From the NCBI RefSeq assembly GCF_022919175.1, contig NZ_CP095043.1, positions 3,162,001 to 3,226,000 of the forward strand: DNA of 64,000 nucleotides, in the 5' to 3' direction. Shown here piece by piece: positions 38,984-50,795 of this stretch. The translations under genes were made by a program, and so were the position numbers. Within the stretch, counting starts at the first letter, position 1, and each line of letters opens with the position of its first letter. This stretch comes from Leucobacter rhizosphaerae (lineage in GTDB: Bacteria; Actinomycetota; Actinomycetes; Actinomycetales; Microbacteriaceae). Under the pieces are notes generated by a model. It was not told where the DNA came from. It worked only from the letters and a program-made list of their open reading frames with translations, and made no database searches.

Positions 38984-39919
38984 TTAGACCGCGAGGTCCT
39001 CGAAGAGCACGGTGGAGAAGTACCGCTCGCCGAAGTCGGGCACGACCACGACAATCTTCTTGCCGGCGTTCTCGGGGCGCTTCGCGACCTTCACCGCGGC
39101 CCAGACGGCCGAGCCGCCCGAGATGCCCGCGAGGATGCCCTCGTCGGTGCCGAGCGCGCGAGCCTTCGCGATCGAGTCGGCGAGGGTCACGTCGATGACC
39201 TCGTCGTAGATCTCGCGATCGAGGATGTCGGGCACGAAGTTCGCGCCGAGACCCTGGATCTTGTGCGGGCCGGCCTTGCCCTCGGTGAGCAGCGGGGAGT
39301 CGATGGGCTCGACCGCGACGACCCGGATCTCGGGGTTCTGCTCCTTGAGGAAGCCGCCGGCGCCGGTGATGGTGCCGCCGGTGCCGATGCCCGCGACGAA
39401 GATGTCGATCGTGCCGTCGGTGTCGTTCCAGATCTCGGGGCCGGTCGTGGCGCGGTGGATCGCGGGGTTGGCCGGGTTCGCGAACTGCTTCGCCAGCACG
39501 GCTCCGGGAGTGTTCGCGGCGATCTCCTCGGCCTTCGCGACGGCACCCTTCATGCCGAGGGGGCCCTCGGTGAGCACGATCTCGGCGCCGTAGGCGGCGA
39601 GCAGCTTGCGGCGCTCGACGCTCATGGTCTCCGGCATGGTGAGGATCACGCGGTAGCCGCGAGCCGCACCGACGAACGCGAGCGCGATGCCGGTGTTGCC
39701 GCTCGTGCCCTCGACGATCGTGCCGCCTTCCTTCAGCTCGCCCGAGGCCTCCGCCGCGTCGATGATCGCGATGCCGATGCGGTCCTTGACGCTGCCCGCG
39801 GGGTTGTAGAACTCGAGCTTCGCGTAGACCTCGGCCTCGGCGCCGTCGGTGACGCGGTTGAGCCGCACCAGAGGGGTGTTGCCGAATGCCTGCGTGATGT
39901 TCTCGTACGTCCGTGCCAT
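38984..39919 (-). CDS. cysK: Cysteine synthase A
   Basis: This 311-residue PLP enzyme joins O-acetylserine and sulfide to make cysteine. The PLP lysine is in [13 protein letters not shown] (residue about 43), the substrate loop is [13 protein letters not shown], and the phosphate-binding loop is [17 protein letters not shown]. The motif [15 protein letters not shown] is also present. The ATG start giving MARTYENI follows AGGAGGACTTGCACC; the frame is open a few codons further with TTG starts. It pairs with cysE downstream. A TATAGT box on the minus strand about 45 bases upstream is a promoter candidate. Confidence 0.95.
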   Translation of the reverse strand: MARTYENITQAFGNTPLVRLNRVTDGAEAEVYAKLEFYNPAGSVKDRIGIAIIDAAEASGELKEGGTIVEGTSGNTGIALAFVGAARGYRVILTMPETMSVERRKLLAAYGAEIVLTEGPLGMKGAVAKAEEIAANTPGAVLAKQFANPANPAIHRATTGPEIWNDTDGTIDIFVAGIGTGGTITGAGGFLKEQNPEIRVVAVEPIDSPLLTEGKAGPHKIQGLGANFVPDILDREIYDEVIDVTLADSIAKARALGTDEGILAGISGGSAVWAAVKVAKRPENAGKKIVVVVPDFGERYFSTVLFEDLAV

Positions 39920-40080
39920 GGTGCAAGTCCTCCTGAAGTGTCGCAACAAAACCTCCTCAAACTATAGCGTGGAGTTATTCGAGGAGTCCGGGAAGGTTAT
40001 GGTCTGCGACGGTCTGTGACAGGGATCGCGGTGCGGGGCTCTGCCCGCGGTGCGCGGCCCGGACTGCCCGCTCCCGCGCG

Positions 40081-40148
40081 TCTGCACAGCGCCCGCGTCT
40101 GCACAGGGCCCGCGTCTGCACAGCGCCCGAGTCTGCACAGCGCGCGCA
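40081..40148. repeat. 17-bp tandem repeat, four copies
   Basis: Copies starting at 40081, 40098, 40115 and 40132 share the unit TCTGCACAGCGCCCGCG with one to a few changes. Equal spacing of 17 bases makes slippage and copy-number change possible. Confidence 0.85.
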
Positions 40149-40189
40149 GCGCTCGCGCGCCCGCCCGCCTGCCTGCCGCGCGCCAGAAA

Positions 40190-40251
40190 CAGAGATCTGC
40201 ACTCACGCAGAGGGATCTGGCGCTCCGGCTCAGCGCGAATGCAGATCTCTG
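40190..40251. repeat. Dispersed inverted repeat, copy 1
   Basis: CAGAGATCTGCA and TGCAGATCTCTG are 12-bp inverted arms around about 38 bases. The same arm sequence occurs in an intergenic palindrome at 53524-53587, so the two are members of one family. Confidence 0.65.
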
Positions 40252-40323
40252 CGGTTATGCGGAGCGCGGGAGCGAACTGCAGCTGCGAGTGCCAGCTGCG
40301 GGGCCCTGTGGCAGAGTGGAGCG

Positions 40324-41370
40324 GTGCACGCCGAGCTGAACGACCCGAACGACCCGAACCACCCGAACGACCTCGCCGACCTGCTCTCGGAGGTCCGCGG
40401 ACGCCTGGGGGAGGCCGGCATCGAGGATCCCGCCGCCGACGCTGAACTGATCGCCGGGCACGTGCTCGGCGTCTCCCGCGGCCGCTTGCAGGCGCTCGCG
40501 ATCATGGGCACCGCCGTCGAACCGGGGCAGGCCGAGGCGATCGGGGATCTCGCGGGGGAGCGCGCGCGCCGGATCCCGCTCCAGCACCTCACGGGCCGAG
40601 CCCCGTTCCGGGGTCTCGAGCTTGCGGTCGGACCTGGCGTGTTCGTGCCGCGGCCCGAGACCGAGTCGGTCGCGCAGTTCGCGATCGACGCGCTGCGCGG
40701 GGTGCCGGATCCCGAGCCGCTCGCCGTGGACCTCTGCACCGGCAGCGGAGCCCTCGCGCTGGCGCTCGCGCACGAGGTACCCACGGCGCGCGTGTGGGCG
40801 GTGGAGAAGAGTCGCGAGGCGCACGCCTGGGCCGCGCGCAACGTCGCCGAGTGGGGCGACGGGCGCGTCGAGCTGATCCTCGGCGACATCGCCGAGTTGG
40901 AAGCTGCTGATGTTGACGCGGAAACCGACGCGGACGCACCCGCACCCGCCGCCGCTGACGCAACGGTTGGCGTAGACGCCACCGCCACCGCACCCGCCGC
41001 ACCCCAGACCCCCCTGACCCGCGCGTTCACCCCGCTCCGCGGGCGGATCCACGTCCTCGTCTCGAACCCCCCGTACGTGCCGAGCGACATGGTGCCGCGC
41101 GATCCCGAGGTGCGAGACCACGATCCCGAGCTGGCCCTCTACGGGGGCGCCGACGGACTCGATCTCGTCCGCGTCATCAGCCGCATCGGTCGGCGACTCG
41201 TCGTGGCGGGCGGCACGCTCGTGCTGGAGCACGCGGAGCTGCAGGGGCGCGCGATCCGGGATCTGCTCGCCGCCGACGGCTGGCGGTCGCCCGCCACCCA
41301 CCCGGATCTCACGGGTCGGGATCGCACGACGACCGCGGTGAACGGGGAGCTGCCGGGCATCGTGCCCTAA
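40324..41370 (+). CDS. prmC: Release factor glutamine methyltransferase
   Basis: This 348-residue enzyme methylates the GGQ glutamine of release factors. It has the N-terminal helical domain, VPRPETESV, the SAM loop VDLCTGSGALALALA and the catalytic motif VSNPPYVPSD. An Ala/Asp/Pro-rich insert of about 45 residues (roughly 193-236) lies between the SAM domain and NPPY and is absent from typical PrmC. The N-terminus has a short NDPNDPNHPND repeat. GTG 40324 is the likely start. The gene is close to prfA, its substrate gene, as in many bacteria. Confidence 0.92.
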   Translation: MHAELNDPNDPNHPNDLADLLSEVRGRLGEAGIEDPAADAELIAGHVLGVSRGRLQALAIMGTAVEPGQAEAIGDLAGERARRIPLQHLTGRAPFRGLELAVGPGVFVPRPETESVAQFAIDALRGVPDPEPLAVDLCTGSGALALALAHEVPTARVWAVEKSREAHAWAARNVAEWGDGRVELILGDIAELEAADVDAETDADAPAPAAADATVGVDATATAPAAPQTPLTRAFTPLRGRIHVLVSNPPYVPSDMVPRDPEVRDHDPELALYGGADGLDLVRVISRIGRRLVVAGGTLVLEHAELQGRAIRDLLAADGWRSPATHPDLTGRDRTTTAVNGELPGIVP

Positions 41371-41381
41371 ACTAGCCAGTT

Positions 41382-42047
41382 ATGGCCGAGGTGTTTGATT
41401 GCTCTGAGAATTCGCAGCTGCTGTCGGGGACCCGCACGGCCCGGCAGGCACTGGGGCGCGGCGAGCTCGTCGTGCTGCCGACGGACACGGTCTACGGGGT
41501 GGCCGCCGACGCGTTCAACCCGGCGGCCGTGCAGAAGCTCCTCGACGCGAAGGGCCGCGGACGCCAGTCGCCGCCGCCCGTGCTGATCCCGAACACGGCG
41601 ACGCTCGGCGCCCTCGCCGCCGAGGTGAACGACTCCATCACCGCGCTGGCCGACGCCTTCTGGCCGGGGGCCCTCACGATCATCACCGTCGCGAATCCCT
41701 CGCTGAGCTGGGACCTCGGGGAGACCGGCGGCACGGTCGCGCTCCGGATCCCGAACCAGCCCCTCGCACTGGAACTGCTGCAGGAGACGGGGCCGCTCGC
41801 GGTCTCCTCCGCGAACAAGACCGGTGAACCGGCGGCCCGCACCGCGGAGGCCGCCCGCGAGATGCTCGGGGACTCCGTGGCCGTGTACCTCGAGGCGGGG
41901 GAGGCCGCGGGCGACGGCGAGGCCTCGACCATCGTCGACGCGACCGCGCTCACGGGTGACGGCGGCGCGCTGCGGATCCTGCGGCAGGGCGCGGTGAGCC
42001 GCGAGGCGATCGCCGCGGTGCTGCCGCAGGTGACGATCGGCGACTGA
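41382..42047 (+). CDS. L-threonylcarbamoyladenylate synthase
   Basis: This 221-residue Sua5/YciO/TsaC-type protein makes threonylcarbamoyl-AMP for the t6A modification of tRNA. It has LVVLPTDTVYGVAADAFN at residues 27-44, the KGRGRQSPPPVLI nucleotide-binding region, and FWPGALTII. SSANKTGEPAART is the C-terminal family signature. It follows prmC by 11 bases and precedes the MraY-like gene by one base, so they form one operon. Confidence 0.93.
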   Translation: MAEVFDCSENSQLLSGTRTARQALGRGELVVLPTDTVYGVAADAFNPAAVQKLLDAKGRGRQSPPPVLIPNTATLGALAAEVNDSITALADAFWPGALTIITVANPSLSWDLGETGGTVALRIPNQPLALELLQETGPLAVSSANKTGEPAARTAEAAREMLGDSVAVYLEAGEAAGDGEASTIVDATALTGDGGALRILRQGAVSREAIAAVLPQVTIGD

Positions 42048-42048
42048 C

Positions 42049-43278
42049 GTGCTGGCGTACCTGGTGGCCTTCGTCGTCGCGGCGGCCGTGACCGCGGTGG
42101 CGTCGTACGCGGTGCTCCGGGTCAGTCGACGGTTCGGGCTCGCGCCCGAGGTGCGCGCCCGCGATGTGCACAGCACCCCGACCCCTCGGCTCGGCGGCAT
42201 CGCGATGCTCATCGGACTGCTCGCCGCGTTCGGGATCGCGAGCACGCAGCGGGCGTTCGAATCGCTCTTCACCGAGGGCACTCAGATCTGGGCGCTGCTC
42301 GGGGCCTGCGCCATCGTGGCCGCGGTCGGGATCCTCGACGATCTGCTCGACCTCGACTGGATGATCAAGCTCGCGGCCCAGCTCGCCGCGACCGGCCTGC
42401 TCGCCTGGAACGGCGTGCAGATCGTGTCCCTGCCGTTCGGAGACACCCTCATCGTGGGATCGCCCGTCGTGAACTTCGTGATCACGGTATTCCTCATGAC
42501 CTTGGTGATGAACGCCGTGAACTTCGTCGACGGCCTGGACGGCCTGGTCGCCGGGGTCGCGATCATCGCGAACTCCCTGTTCTTCATCTACACGCTGCTG
42601 CTCAGCGCCCAGATGGGCCAGGTCGACTCGGTGACGTTCGCGAGCCTCATCGCGGCCGTGGTCGTCGGGATCTGCGCCGGGTTCCTCCCGTTCAACTGGC
42701 ACCGCGCGCGCATGTTCATGGGGGACACGGGAGCGCTCCTCGTCGGCCTCCTCATGGCGACCTCGACCGTGTCGGTGACGGGCCAGCTCAATCCGGCGCT
42801 GCTCGACCAGAAGCTCGTGCTCGCGGCCTACATCCCGATCATCCTCCCCATCGCGGTGCTGGCGCTGCCCCTCGCGGACTTCTCACTCGCCGTGATCCGG
42901 CGCCTCAAGGCGGGTACGAGCCCGTTCACCGCGGATCGCCTCCACCTGCACCACCGCCTGCTCGACATGGGCCACTCGCCCGTGCAGGCCGTGCTCATCT
43001 TCTATCTCGGCACGGCGGTGCTCTCGGTGGCCGTGCTCCTCGTCTTCACCATGCAGAGCTTCACCCTGCCGATCATCGTGCTCGTCGCCGGCGGCGCCGT
43101 GTGCGCCGTGCTGCTGTGCTTCCCGCTGCAGCGGGTGCGTGCTGCTGCCGCCCAGCGGGGCTTGCTACCGTTGACACGACGAGTGCACTCGGACTCCGCC
43201 GTGCGCGCGGCCGATGCCGACTCTCAGACCGCAGCTCGACCGATCCCGGGTCGCGCGAACGAAAGGACTCCCGAGTGA
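42049..43278 (+). CDS. MraY-family phospho-GlcNAc transferase (WecA/TagO-type)
   Basis: This 409-residue membrane enzyme has about 11 helices. It transfers GlcNAc-1-phosphate or a similar sugar to undecaprenyl phosphate, starting a wall polymer. The motifs are HSTPTPRLGGIAM, AVGILDDLLDLDW, NFVDGLDGLVAGVA, FLPFNWHRARMFMGDTGALL and HLHHRLLDMGHSP. It is of the WecA/TagO branch rather than MraY, because it lacks the cell-division-cluster context. GTG 42049 starts right after the Sua5-type gene, and the stop overlaps the next gene by four bases. Confidence 0.9.
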   Translation: MLAYLVAFVVAAAVTAVASYAVLRVSRRFGLAPEVRARDVHSTPTPRLGGIAMLIGLLAAFGIASTQRAFESLFTEGTQIWALLGACAIVAAVGILDDLLDLDWMIKLAAQLAATGLLAWNGVQIVSLPFGDTLIVGSPVVNFVITVFLMTLVMNAVNFVDGLDGLVAGVAIIANSLFFIYTLLLSAQMGQVDSVTFASLIAAVVVGICAGFLPFNWHRARMFMGDTGALLVGLLMATSTVSVTGQLNPALLDQKLVLAAYIPIILPIAVLALPLADFSLAVIRRLKAGTSPFTADRLHLHHRLLDMGHSPVQAVLIFYLGTAVLSVAVLLVFTMQSFTLPIIVLVAGGAVCAVLLCFPLQRVRAAAAQRGLLPLTRRVHSDSAVRAADADSQTAARPIPGRANERTPE

Positions 43279-43760
43279 GTGACCCAGCTCTGCCCGATTC
43301 CCACGCCGCGGGACAGGACGAGCCGGGCCCCGTCCGGATGCCCACGTCGCAGCCCCTCCTGGTGCGCGCGCTGCGCTGGGGGATCATCGCAACCGTCGCA
43401 CTCATCGTGCTGTTCGCGGGGATCGGCTGGCTCGTCTCCGAGAACCGCGGGCTCGCCGGCGGGGTGCTCGGCGCCGCGATCGGGGGAGTGCTGCTCGGGA
43501 TCACCGTGGGGAGCATCGCCTTCGCGAACCGCTACATCGCGAGCCCCTCGTACATCGTCGTGTTCTTCGTGATCGTGCTCGGCGCGTGGCTGCTGAAGTT
43601 CATCGGCTTCATCGTGGCAGCAGTGCTGCTGCGGGATCAGCCGTGGCTGGACCCGACCGTCATGTTCTTCGGGATCATCTCCGGGGTGCTCGTGTCGATC
43701 GTGATCGACGTGCTGGTCATCGCAAAATCGCGCATTCCATATGTATCCGATGCCGCTTAG
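43275..43760 (+). CDS. AtpI-like membrane protein
   Basis: This 161-residue protein has four predicted membrane helices (IIATVALIVLFAGIGWLV, GVLGAAIGGVLLGITVGSI, VVFFVIVLGAWLLKFIGF and FFGIISGVLVSIVIDVLVIA). It sits directly before atpB, the usual place of ATP synthase protein I, which helps assemble the c-ring or transports Mg2+. Sequence similarity to AtpI is weak, so the call rests mainly on size and position. GTG 43275 overlaps the upstream stop by four bases. Confidence 0.75.
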   Translation: MSDPALPDSHAAGQDEPGPVRMPTSQPLLVRALRWGIIATVALIVLFAGIGWLVSENRGLAGGVLGAAIGGVLLGITVGSIAFANRYIASPSYIVVFFVIVLGAWLLKFIGFIVAAVLLRDQPWLDPTVMFFGIISGVLVSIVIDVLVIAKSRIPYVSDAA

Positions 43761-43910
43761 TTCTCGTTTGGGTTTCGCCTGAAGTGAAATCCTTGATAAC
43801 ATTGAAAAGTTCCCTAGCCAGGCCGCGCTATCGCTGTGTGTCTGTGAGCGCCGGGGGCACGACCATCGTTCGACGCTGTGCAGCCGTGCGTTGCACCCCG
43901 AATCAGGAGA

Positions 43911-45019
<1,109 letters not shown>

Positions 45020-45052
45020 TCCACCTCCTCAAGTCTCGAAAGGGAGGCACTG

Positions 45053-45607
45053 ATGCTCAACGCAGTAATCTTTGCCGCTGCTGAGGAAGGCGCGGCTCCG
45101 AACCCGCTGATTCCCGCGTGGTACGACATCATTTGGTCGTCCGTCGCATTCATCATCATCCTCGTTGCCTTCTGGAAGATCTTCCTTCCGAAGCTGCAGG
45201 CGATGCTCGATGCACGTGCTGAAGCCATCGAAGGCAACATCGCCAAGGCAGACGAGGCCCAGGCGAAAGCCGAAGCTGCGCTGCAGGAGTACACCGCGCA
45301 GCTGGCCAGCGCTCGCCAGGAAGCTGGCGAGATCCGCGAGTCCGCTCGCGCCGACGCCACCAAGATCGTGGCGAAGGCCAAGGAGGATGCCACGGCCGAG
45401 CAGGCCCGCATCGCCCACGCCGCCCAGGCGCAGATCGAGGCCGAGCGCCAGAGCGCCGCGGTTTCGCTGCGCAAGGACGTCGGATCCCTCGCCATCGACC
45501 TCGCCTCCGGTGTGGTCGGAGTCACGCTGGCCGACGATCAGAAGGCGTCCGCGCTGGTCGATCGTTTCCTCGCGGATCTCGAAGCGTCCGAGAAGGCGGC
45601 TCAGTAA
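45053..45607 (+). CDS. atpF: F0F1 ATP synthase subunit B
   Basis: This 184-residue stator subunit has one N-terminal membrane helix (WYDIIWSSVAFIIILVAFW) and a long coiled-coil (residues 45-160, rich in Ala, Glu and Lys) that reaches up to F1. The phrase FWKIFLPKLQAMLDARAEAI is family-typical. Its last bases overlap the atpH start by one base. The ribosome binding site is AAAGGGAGG. Confidence 0.95.
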   Translation: MLNAVIFAAAEEGAAPNPLIPAWYDIIWSSVAFIIILVAFWKIFLPKLQAMLDARAEAIEGNIAKADEAQAKAEAALQEYTAQLASARQEAGEIRESARADATKIVAKAKEDATAEQARIAHAAQAQIEAERQSAAVSLRKDVGSLAIDLASGVVGVTLADDQKASALVDRFLADLEASEKAAQ

Positions 45608-46383
45608 TGGGCAGCGCGTCACGTGAAGCACTGGCCCAGGCCCGCACGTCGGTGCATGCCGGGATCGGCCAGAGCGCCGGAACCGAGCTGCTGACCGCGG
45701 TCGGCCAGATCGCCCAGTCTCCAGCCCTCGCTAGCGCCCTCGGGGATCCGTCGGCACCGGTGGAGAGCAAGACCCAGGTGGTCGAGCGTCTCTTCGGCGC
45801 GCTTTCCGCTGGCGCGCGCGGCGTGCTCGTCGCTGCGGTCTCGGGCCGCTGGTCCACCACCGATGAGTTCGTCGAGGGTGTTGAGGAGCTCGGCCTTCGC
45901 GCCGAGGCGCTGACCAACCCCGAGCTCGCCGACGAGCTGCTCGCGGTTGCCGATCTCGTCGATCGCAACCACGAGCTGCAGCTCAGCCTCGGCAGCAAGC
46001 TCATCGGCGCAGAGGGCAAGGTCAGCCTCGTCCAGCAGCTGCTGAACGGCAAGGTCTCGGCCTCCGCCGTCGCCGTCGTCAGCCACCTCGTCGCTCAGCC
46101 GCGCGGCCGTCGTCTCGACGCCTCGCTGCGCCGCGCGGCGCGTGTGGTCGCTGACCAGGAGGGCAGCGAGCTCGCCACGGTCACCGTCGCGGCACCGCTC
46201 TCCTCGGAGCAGCAGACCCGGCTCGCACGTCTGCTTGAGCAGAGCGCAGGTCGACCCGTGAAGGTCACCACCGTGATCGACCCCACCCTCATCGGCGGTG
46301 TGCGCATCCAGCTCGCCGATGACGTCATCGACGGGAGCATCCGGGCGCGCCTGGATGACCTCCGACAGCAGCTCGCAGCATAG
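45607..46383 (+). CDS. atpH: F0F1 ATP synthase subunit delta
   Basis: This 258-residue protein links stator b to the top of F1. It is longer than the roughly 180-residue E. coli protein, as in many Actinobacteria. Family features include the C-terminal [27 protein letters not shown] part, seen here as [20 protein letters not shown]. The start overlaps the atpF stop by one base (TAATG). Confidence 0.93.
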   Translation: MGSASREALAQARTSVHAGIGQSAGTELLTAVGQIAQSPALASALGDPSAPVESKTQVVERLFGALSAGARGVLVAAVSGRWSTTDEFVEGVEELGLRAEALTNPELADELLAVADLVDRNHELQLSLGSKLIGAEGKVSLVQQLLNGKVSASAVAVVSHLVAQPRGRRLDASLRRAARVVADQEGSELATVTVAAPLSSEQQTRLARLLEQSAGRPVKVTTVIDPTLIGGVRIQLADDVIDGSIRARLDDLRQQLAA

Positions 46384-46438
46384 GGCACCAACTTTCACCT
46401 CCGGGGGCGGCGCTTCCGGTTCAGACAGAGGAAACGAA

Positions 46439-48067
46439 ATGGCAGAACTCTCCATCAGCCCGGACGAGATCCGGAACGCGCTGAAAGACTTCGCAGCGTC
46501 ATACGAGCCGGCCCAGGCGAACAAGACCGAGGTCGGAACGGTGCTCGACGCCGCTGACGGCATCGCGCACGTCGCCGGTCTCCCGGGCGTTATGGCGAAC
46601 GAGCTCATCCGCTTCGCGGACGGCACGCTCGGACTCGCGCAGAACCTCGAAGAGGACGAGATCGGTGTCGTCGTCCTCGGCGAGTTCACCGATGTGGCCG
46701 AGGGCCAGGAGGTCACCCGCACGGGTGAGGTCCTGTCCGTCCCCGTCGGCGAGGGCTACCTCGGCCGCGTGGTCGACCCCCTGGGCAAGCCGATCGACGG
46801 CCTCGGCGAGATCACGAACCTCGAGGGCCGCCGTGCGCTCGAGCTCCAGGCGCCCGGCGTCATGCAGCGCAAGTCGGTGCACGAGCCGCTGCAGACCGGC
46901 ATCAAGGCCATCGACGCGATGATCCCTGTCGGCCGCGGCCAGCGTCAGCTCATCATCGGTGACCGCCAGACCGGCAAGACGGCGATCGCGATCGACACGA
47001 TCATCAACCAGAAGTCCAACTGGGAGTCCGGCGACGTCACCAAGCAGGTGCGCTGCATCTACGTGGCGATCGGTCAGAAGGGCTCGACCATCGCTTCGGT
47101 GAAGGGCGCACTCGAGGACGCCGGCGCGATGGAGTACACCACCATCGTGGCGTCCCCCGCATCGGATCCCGCGGGCTTCAAGTACCTCGCCCCCTACACC
47201 GGTTCGGCCATCGGTCAGCACTGGATGTACGGCGGCAAGCACGTCCTCATCATCTTCGACGACCTGTCGAAGCAGGCCGAGGCCTACCGCGCCGTGTCGC
47301 TCCTTCTGCGCCGTCCGCCGGGCCGCGAGGCCTACCCGGGTGACGTCTTCTACCTGCACTCGCGTCTCCTCGAGCGGTGCGCGAAGCTCTCCGACGAGCT
47401 GGGCGCCGGTTCGATGACGGGTCTCCCGATCATCGAGACGAAGGCGAACGACGTCTCCGCGTACATCCCGACCAACGTGATCTCGATCACCGACGGCCAG
47501 ATCTTCCTCCAGTCGGATCTGTTCAACGCGAACCAGCGTCCCGCGGTCGACGTGGGCATCTCGGTGTCCCGAGTCGGCGGCGACGCGCAGGTCAAGTCGA
47601 TCAAGAAGGTCTCCGGTACGCTCAAGCTCGAGCTCGCGCAGTACCGCTCGCTCGAGGCCTTCGCGATGTTCGCATCCGACCTCGACGCGACGAGCCGCAA
47701 GCAGCTCGCACGTGGCGCTCGCCTGACCGAGCTCCTCAAGCAGCCGCAGTACACCCCGTACCCGGTTGAAGAGCAGACCGTGTCGATCTGGGCCGGTACC
47801 AAGGGCTTCCTGGACGACGTGCCGGTGGAGGACATCCTCCGCTTCGAGCGCGAGTTCCTGGACTACCTGGCTCGCAACTCCGAGGTGCTCGCCACGCTCC
47901 GCGCGACGAACGTCCTCGATGACGACACCGTCGCCGAGCTCGAGAGCAAGATCGCGACCTTCACGAGCGAGTTCCGCACCTCGGCTGGCCAGAGCCTGGC
48001 CGAGCAGTTCGACGCCATCGACGAGGCCGAGATCCAGCAGGAGCAGCTGGTCGTCACCAAGAAGTAG
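46439..48067 (+). CDS. atpA: F0F1 ATP synthase subunit alpha
   Basis: This 542-residue subunit forms the non-catalytic sites of F1. The P-loop is [13 protein letters not shown] around residue 176. The conserved stretches [17 protein letters not shown]-like [12 protein letters not shown] and [21 protein letters not shown] are all present. ATG 46439 follows AGAGGAAAC. The gene is followed by a perfect GC hairpin before atpG. Confidence 0.96.
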   Translation: MAELSISPDEIRNALKDFAASYEPAQANKTEVGTVLDAADGIAHVAGLPGVMANELIRFADGTLGLAQNLEEDEIGVVVLGEFTDVAEGQEVTRTGEVLSVPVGEGYLGRVVDPLGKPIDGLGEITNLEGRRALELQAPGVMQRKSVHEPLQTGIKAIDAMIPVGRGQRQLIIGDRQTGKTAIAIDTIINQKSNWESGDVTKQVRCIYVAIGQKGSTIASVKGALEDAGAMEYTTIVASPASDPAGFKYLAPYTGSAIGQHWMYGGKHVLIIFDDLSKQAEAYRAVSLLLRRPPGREAYPGDVFYLHSRLLERCAKLSDELGAGSMTGLPIIETKANDVSAYIPTNVISITDGQIFLQSDLFNANQRPAVDVGISVSRVGGDAQVKSIKKVSGTLKLELAQYRSLEAFAMFASDLDATSRKQLARGARLTELLKQPQYTPYPVEEQTVSIWAGTKGFLDDVPVEDILRFEREFLDYLARNSEVLATLRATNVLDDDTVAELESKIATFTSEFRTSAGQSLAEQFDAIDEAEIQQEQLVVTKK

Positions 48068-48074
48068 CGCGTCT

Positions 48075-48096
48075 GGCGGGGGCCTCGGCCCCCGCC
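48075..48096 (+). terminator. GC hairpin between atpA and atpG
   Basis: GGCGGGGGCC and GGCCCCCGCC are perfect 10-bp arms with a 2-base centre, 8 bases after the atpA stop. It lies inside the operon, so it may set the ratio of alpha to downstream messages by attenuation or RNA protection rather than end transcription fully. Confidence 0.45.
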
Positions 48097-48145
48097 GCAC
48101 CCGCACTCCAGACACCCAGCCAGCCCCAACCGAAACAGGAGAGAC

Positions 48146-49036
48146 ATGGGAGCGCAACTTCGGGTCTACCGGCAGAAGATTCGTTCTGCCCAGACGACCA
48201 AGAAGATCACCCGTGCGATGGAGCTGATCGCGGCATCTCGCATTCAGAAGGCGAAGGCACGCGTCGAGGCCTCAACCCCGTACGCGACCGCGATCACTCG
48301 CGCCGTCTCGGCCGTCGCCACGCACTCAAACACCGATCATCCGCTGCTCACCGAGGCCGAAACGGTCGAGCGGGCGGCCGTGGTGATCTTCACCTCAGAC
48401 CGCGGTCTCGCGGGCGCCTTCAACTCGCAGGTGCTGCGCGAGGCGGAGGAGCTCACCGAGCTGCTCCGCGAAGAGGGCAAGGACGTCGTGTACTACCTGA
48501 TCGGCCGCAAGGCCCAGGGGTACTTCTCGTTCCGCCGCCGGGCTTCCGAGCGCGTCTGGACGGGTGACACCGAGAACCCGACCTTCGAGACGGGAAGCGA
48601 GGTCGCCGAGGCACTGCTCGAGGTGTTCTCCCGCCCCGCCGCCGAGGGTGGCGCGCAGGAGATCCACCTCGTGTACAACCGCCTGATCAGCATGGTCAGC
48701 CAGGTGCCCCAGGTGCACCGACTGCTGCCGCTGCAGATCGTGGAGGGTGTCGCCGAGGCCTCCGACGGCCCCGCCCCGCTGTACGAGTTCGAGCCGGACG
48801 CTGACGCGGTGCTCGATCGTCTGCTTCCCGCCTACATCGAGTCGCGCGTGTTCAACGCGATGCTCGAGTCCGCCGCAGCGAAGCACGCTGCGACGCAGAA
48901 GGCGATGAAGTCGGCGAGCGACAACGCAGACACGCTGATCCGCGACTACACCCGCCTCGCGAACAACGCGCGTCAGGCGGAGATCACCCAGCAGATTTCC
49001 GAGATCGTGGGCGGCGCTGACGCGCTGTCCGGCTAA
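48146..49036 (+). CDS. atpG: F0F1 ATP synthase subunit gamma
   Basis: This 296-residue protein is the central rotor shaft. The N-terminal helix [20 protein letters not shown] and the C-terminal helix [20 protein letters not shown] form the coiled coil inside the alpha-beta ring. The middle part has the Rossmann-like [14 protein letters not shown] 48146 follows AGGAGAG. Length is normal. Confidence 0.95.
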   Translation: MGAQLRVYRQKIRSAQTTKKITRAMELIAASRIQKAKARVEASTPYATAITRAVSAVATHSNTDHPLLTEAETVERAAVVIFTSDRGLAGAFNSQVLREAEELTELLREEGKDVVYYLIGRKAQGYFSFRRRASERVWTGDTENPTFETGSEVAEALLEVFSRPAAEGGAQEIHLVYNRLISMVSQVPQVHRLLPLQIVEGVAEASDGPAPLYEFEPDADAVLDRLLPAYIESRVFNAMLESAAAKHAATQKAMKSASDNADTLIRDYTRLANNARQAEITQQISEIVGGADALSG

Positions 49037-50518
<1,482 letters not shown>

Positions 50519-50521
50519 GCC

Positions 50522-50782
50522 ATGGCATCCCTCAACGTGAGCGTCGTCTCGGCCGATCGTGAGGTCTGGAAGGGCACTGCCTCCCAGGTCATCGCGAAGA
50601 CCGTCGAGGGCGAGATCGGCATCCTGGGCGGGCATGAGCCCCTCCTCGCGCTGCTCGCGCAGGGCGAGGTGCGCGTGACGACCGCCAGCGGTGAGAAGGT
50701 GAAGGTCGAAGCCGAGGGTGGATTCCTCTCGGTGGATCACGACACCATCACCATCGTCGCCGGCAAGGCCTCCGTCGCGTAG
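50522..50782 (+). CDS. atpC: F0F1 ATP synthase subunit epsilon
   Basis: This 86-residue protein has only the N-terminal beta-sandwich (SADREVWKGTASQVIAKTVEG, then GILGGHEPLLALLAQGEVRV). The C-terminal helical hairpin that inhibits ATP hydrolysis in E. coli is missing, which is common in Actinobacteria. It closes the ATP synthase operon, and the PfkB kinase gene starts 13 bases later. Confidence 0.93.
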   Translation: MASLNVSVVSADREVWKGTASQVIAKTVEGEIGILGGHEPLLALLAQGEVRVTTASGEKVKVEAEGGFLSVDHDTITIVAGKASVA

Positions 50783-50795
50783 GTCCTCCAACGAC

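Larger units (their letters stand above)
39920..40323. other. 404-base intergenic interval with repeats
   Basis: This gap between divergent cysK and prmC holds the cysK promoter region near 39961, a 17-bp tandem repeat (40081-40148) and a dispersed inverted repeat (40190-40251). The open frames here are low-complexity by-products of the repeats and are not called. Confidence 0.6.

Noticed and set aside
40081..40148. CRISPR array
   Set aside because: The units are 17 bp and contiguous, with no unique spacers and no cas genes.
39975..40202. Cys/Arg-rich short frames across the 17-bp repeats
   Set aside because: They arise from translating the tandem repeat and have no start signal.
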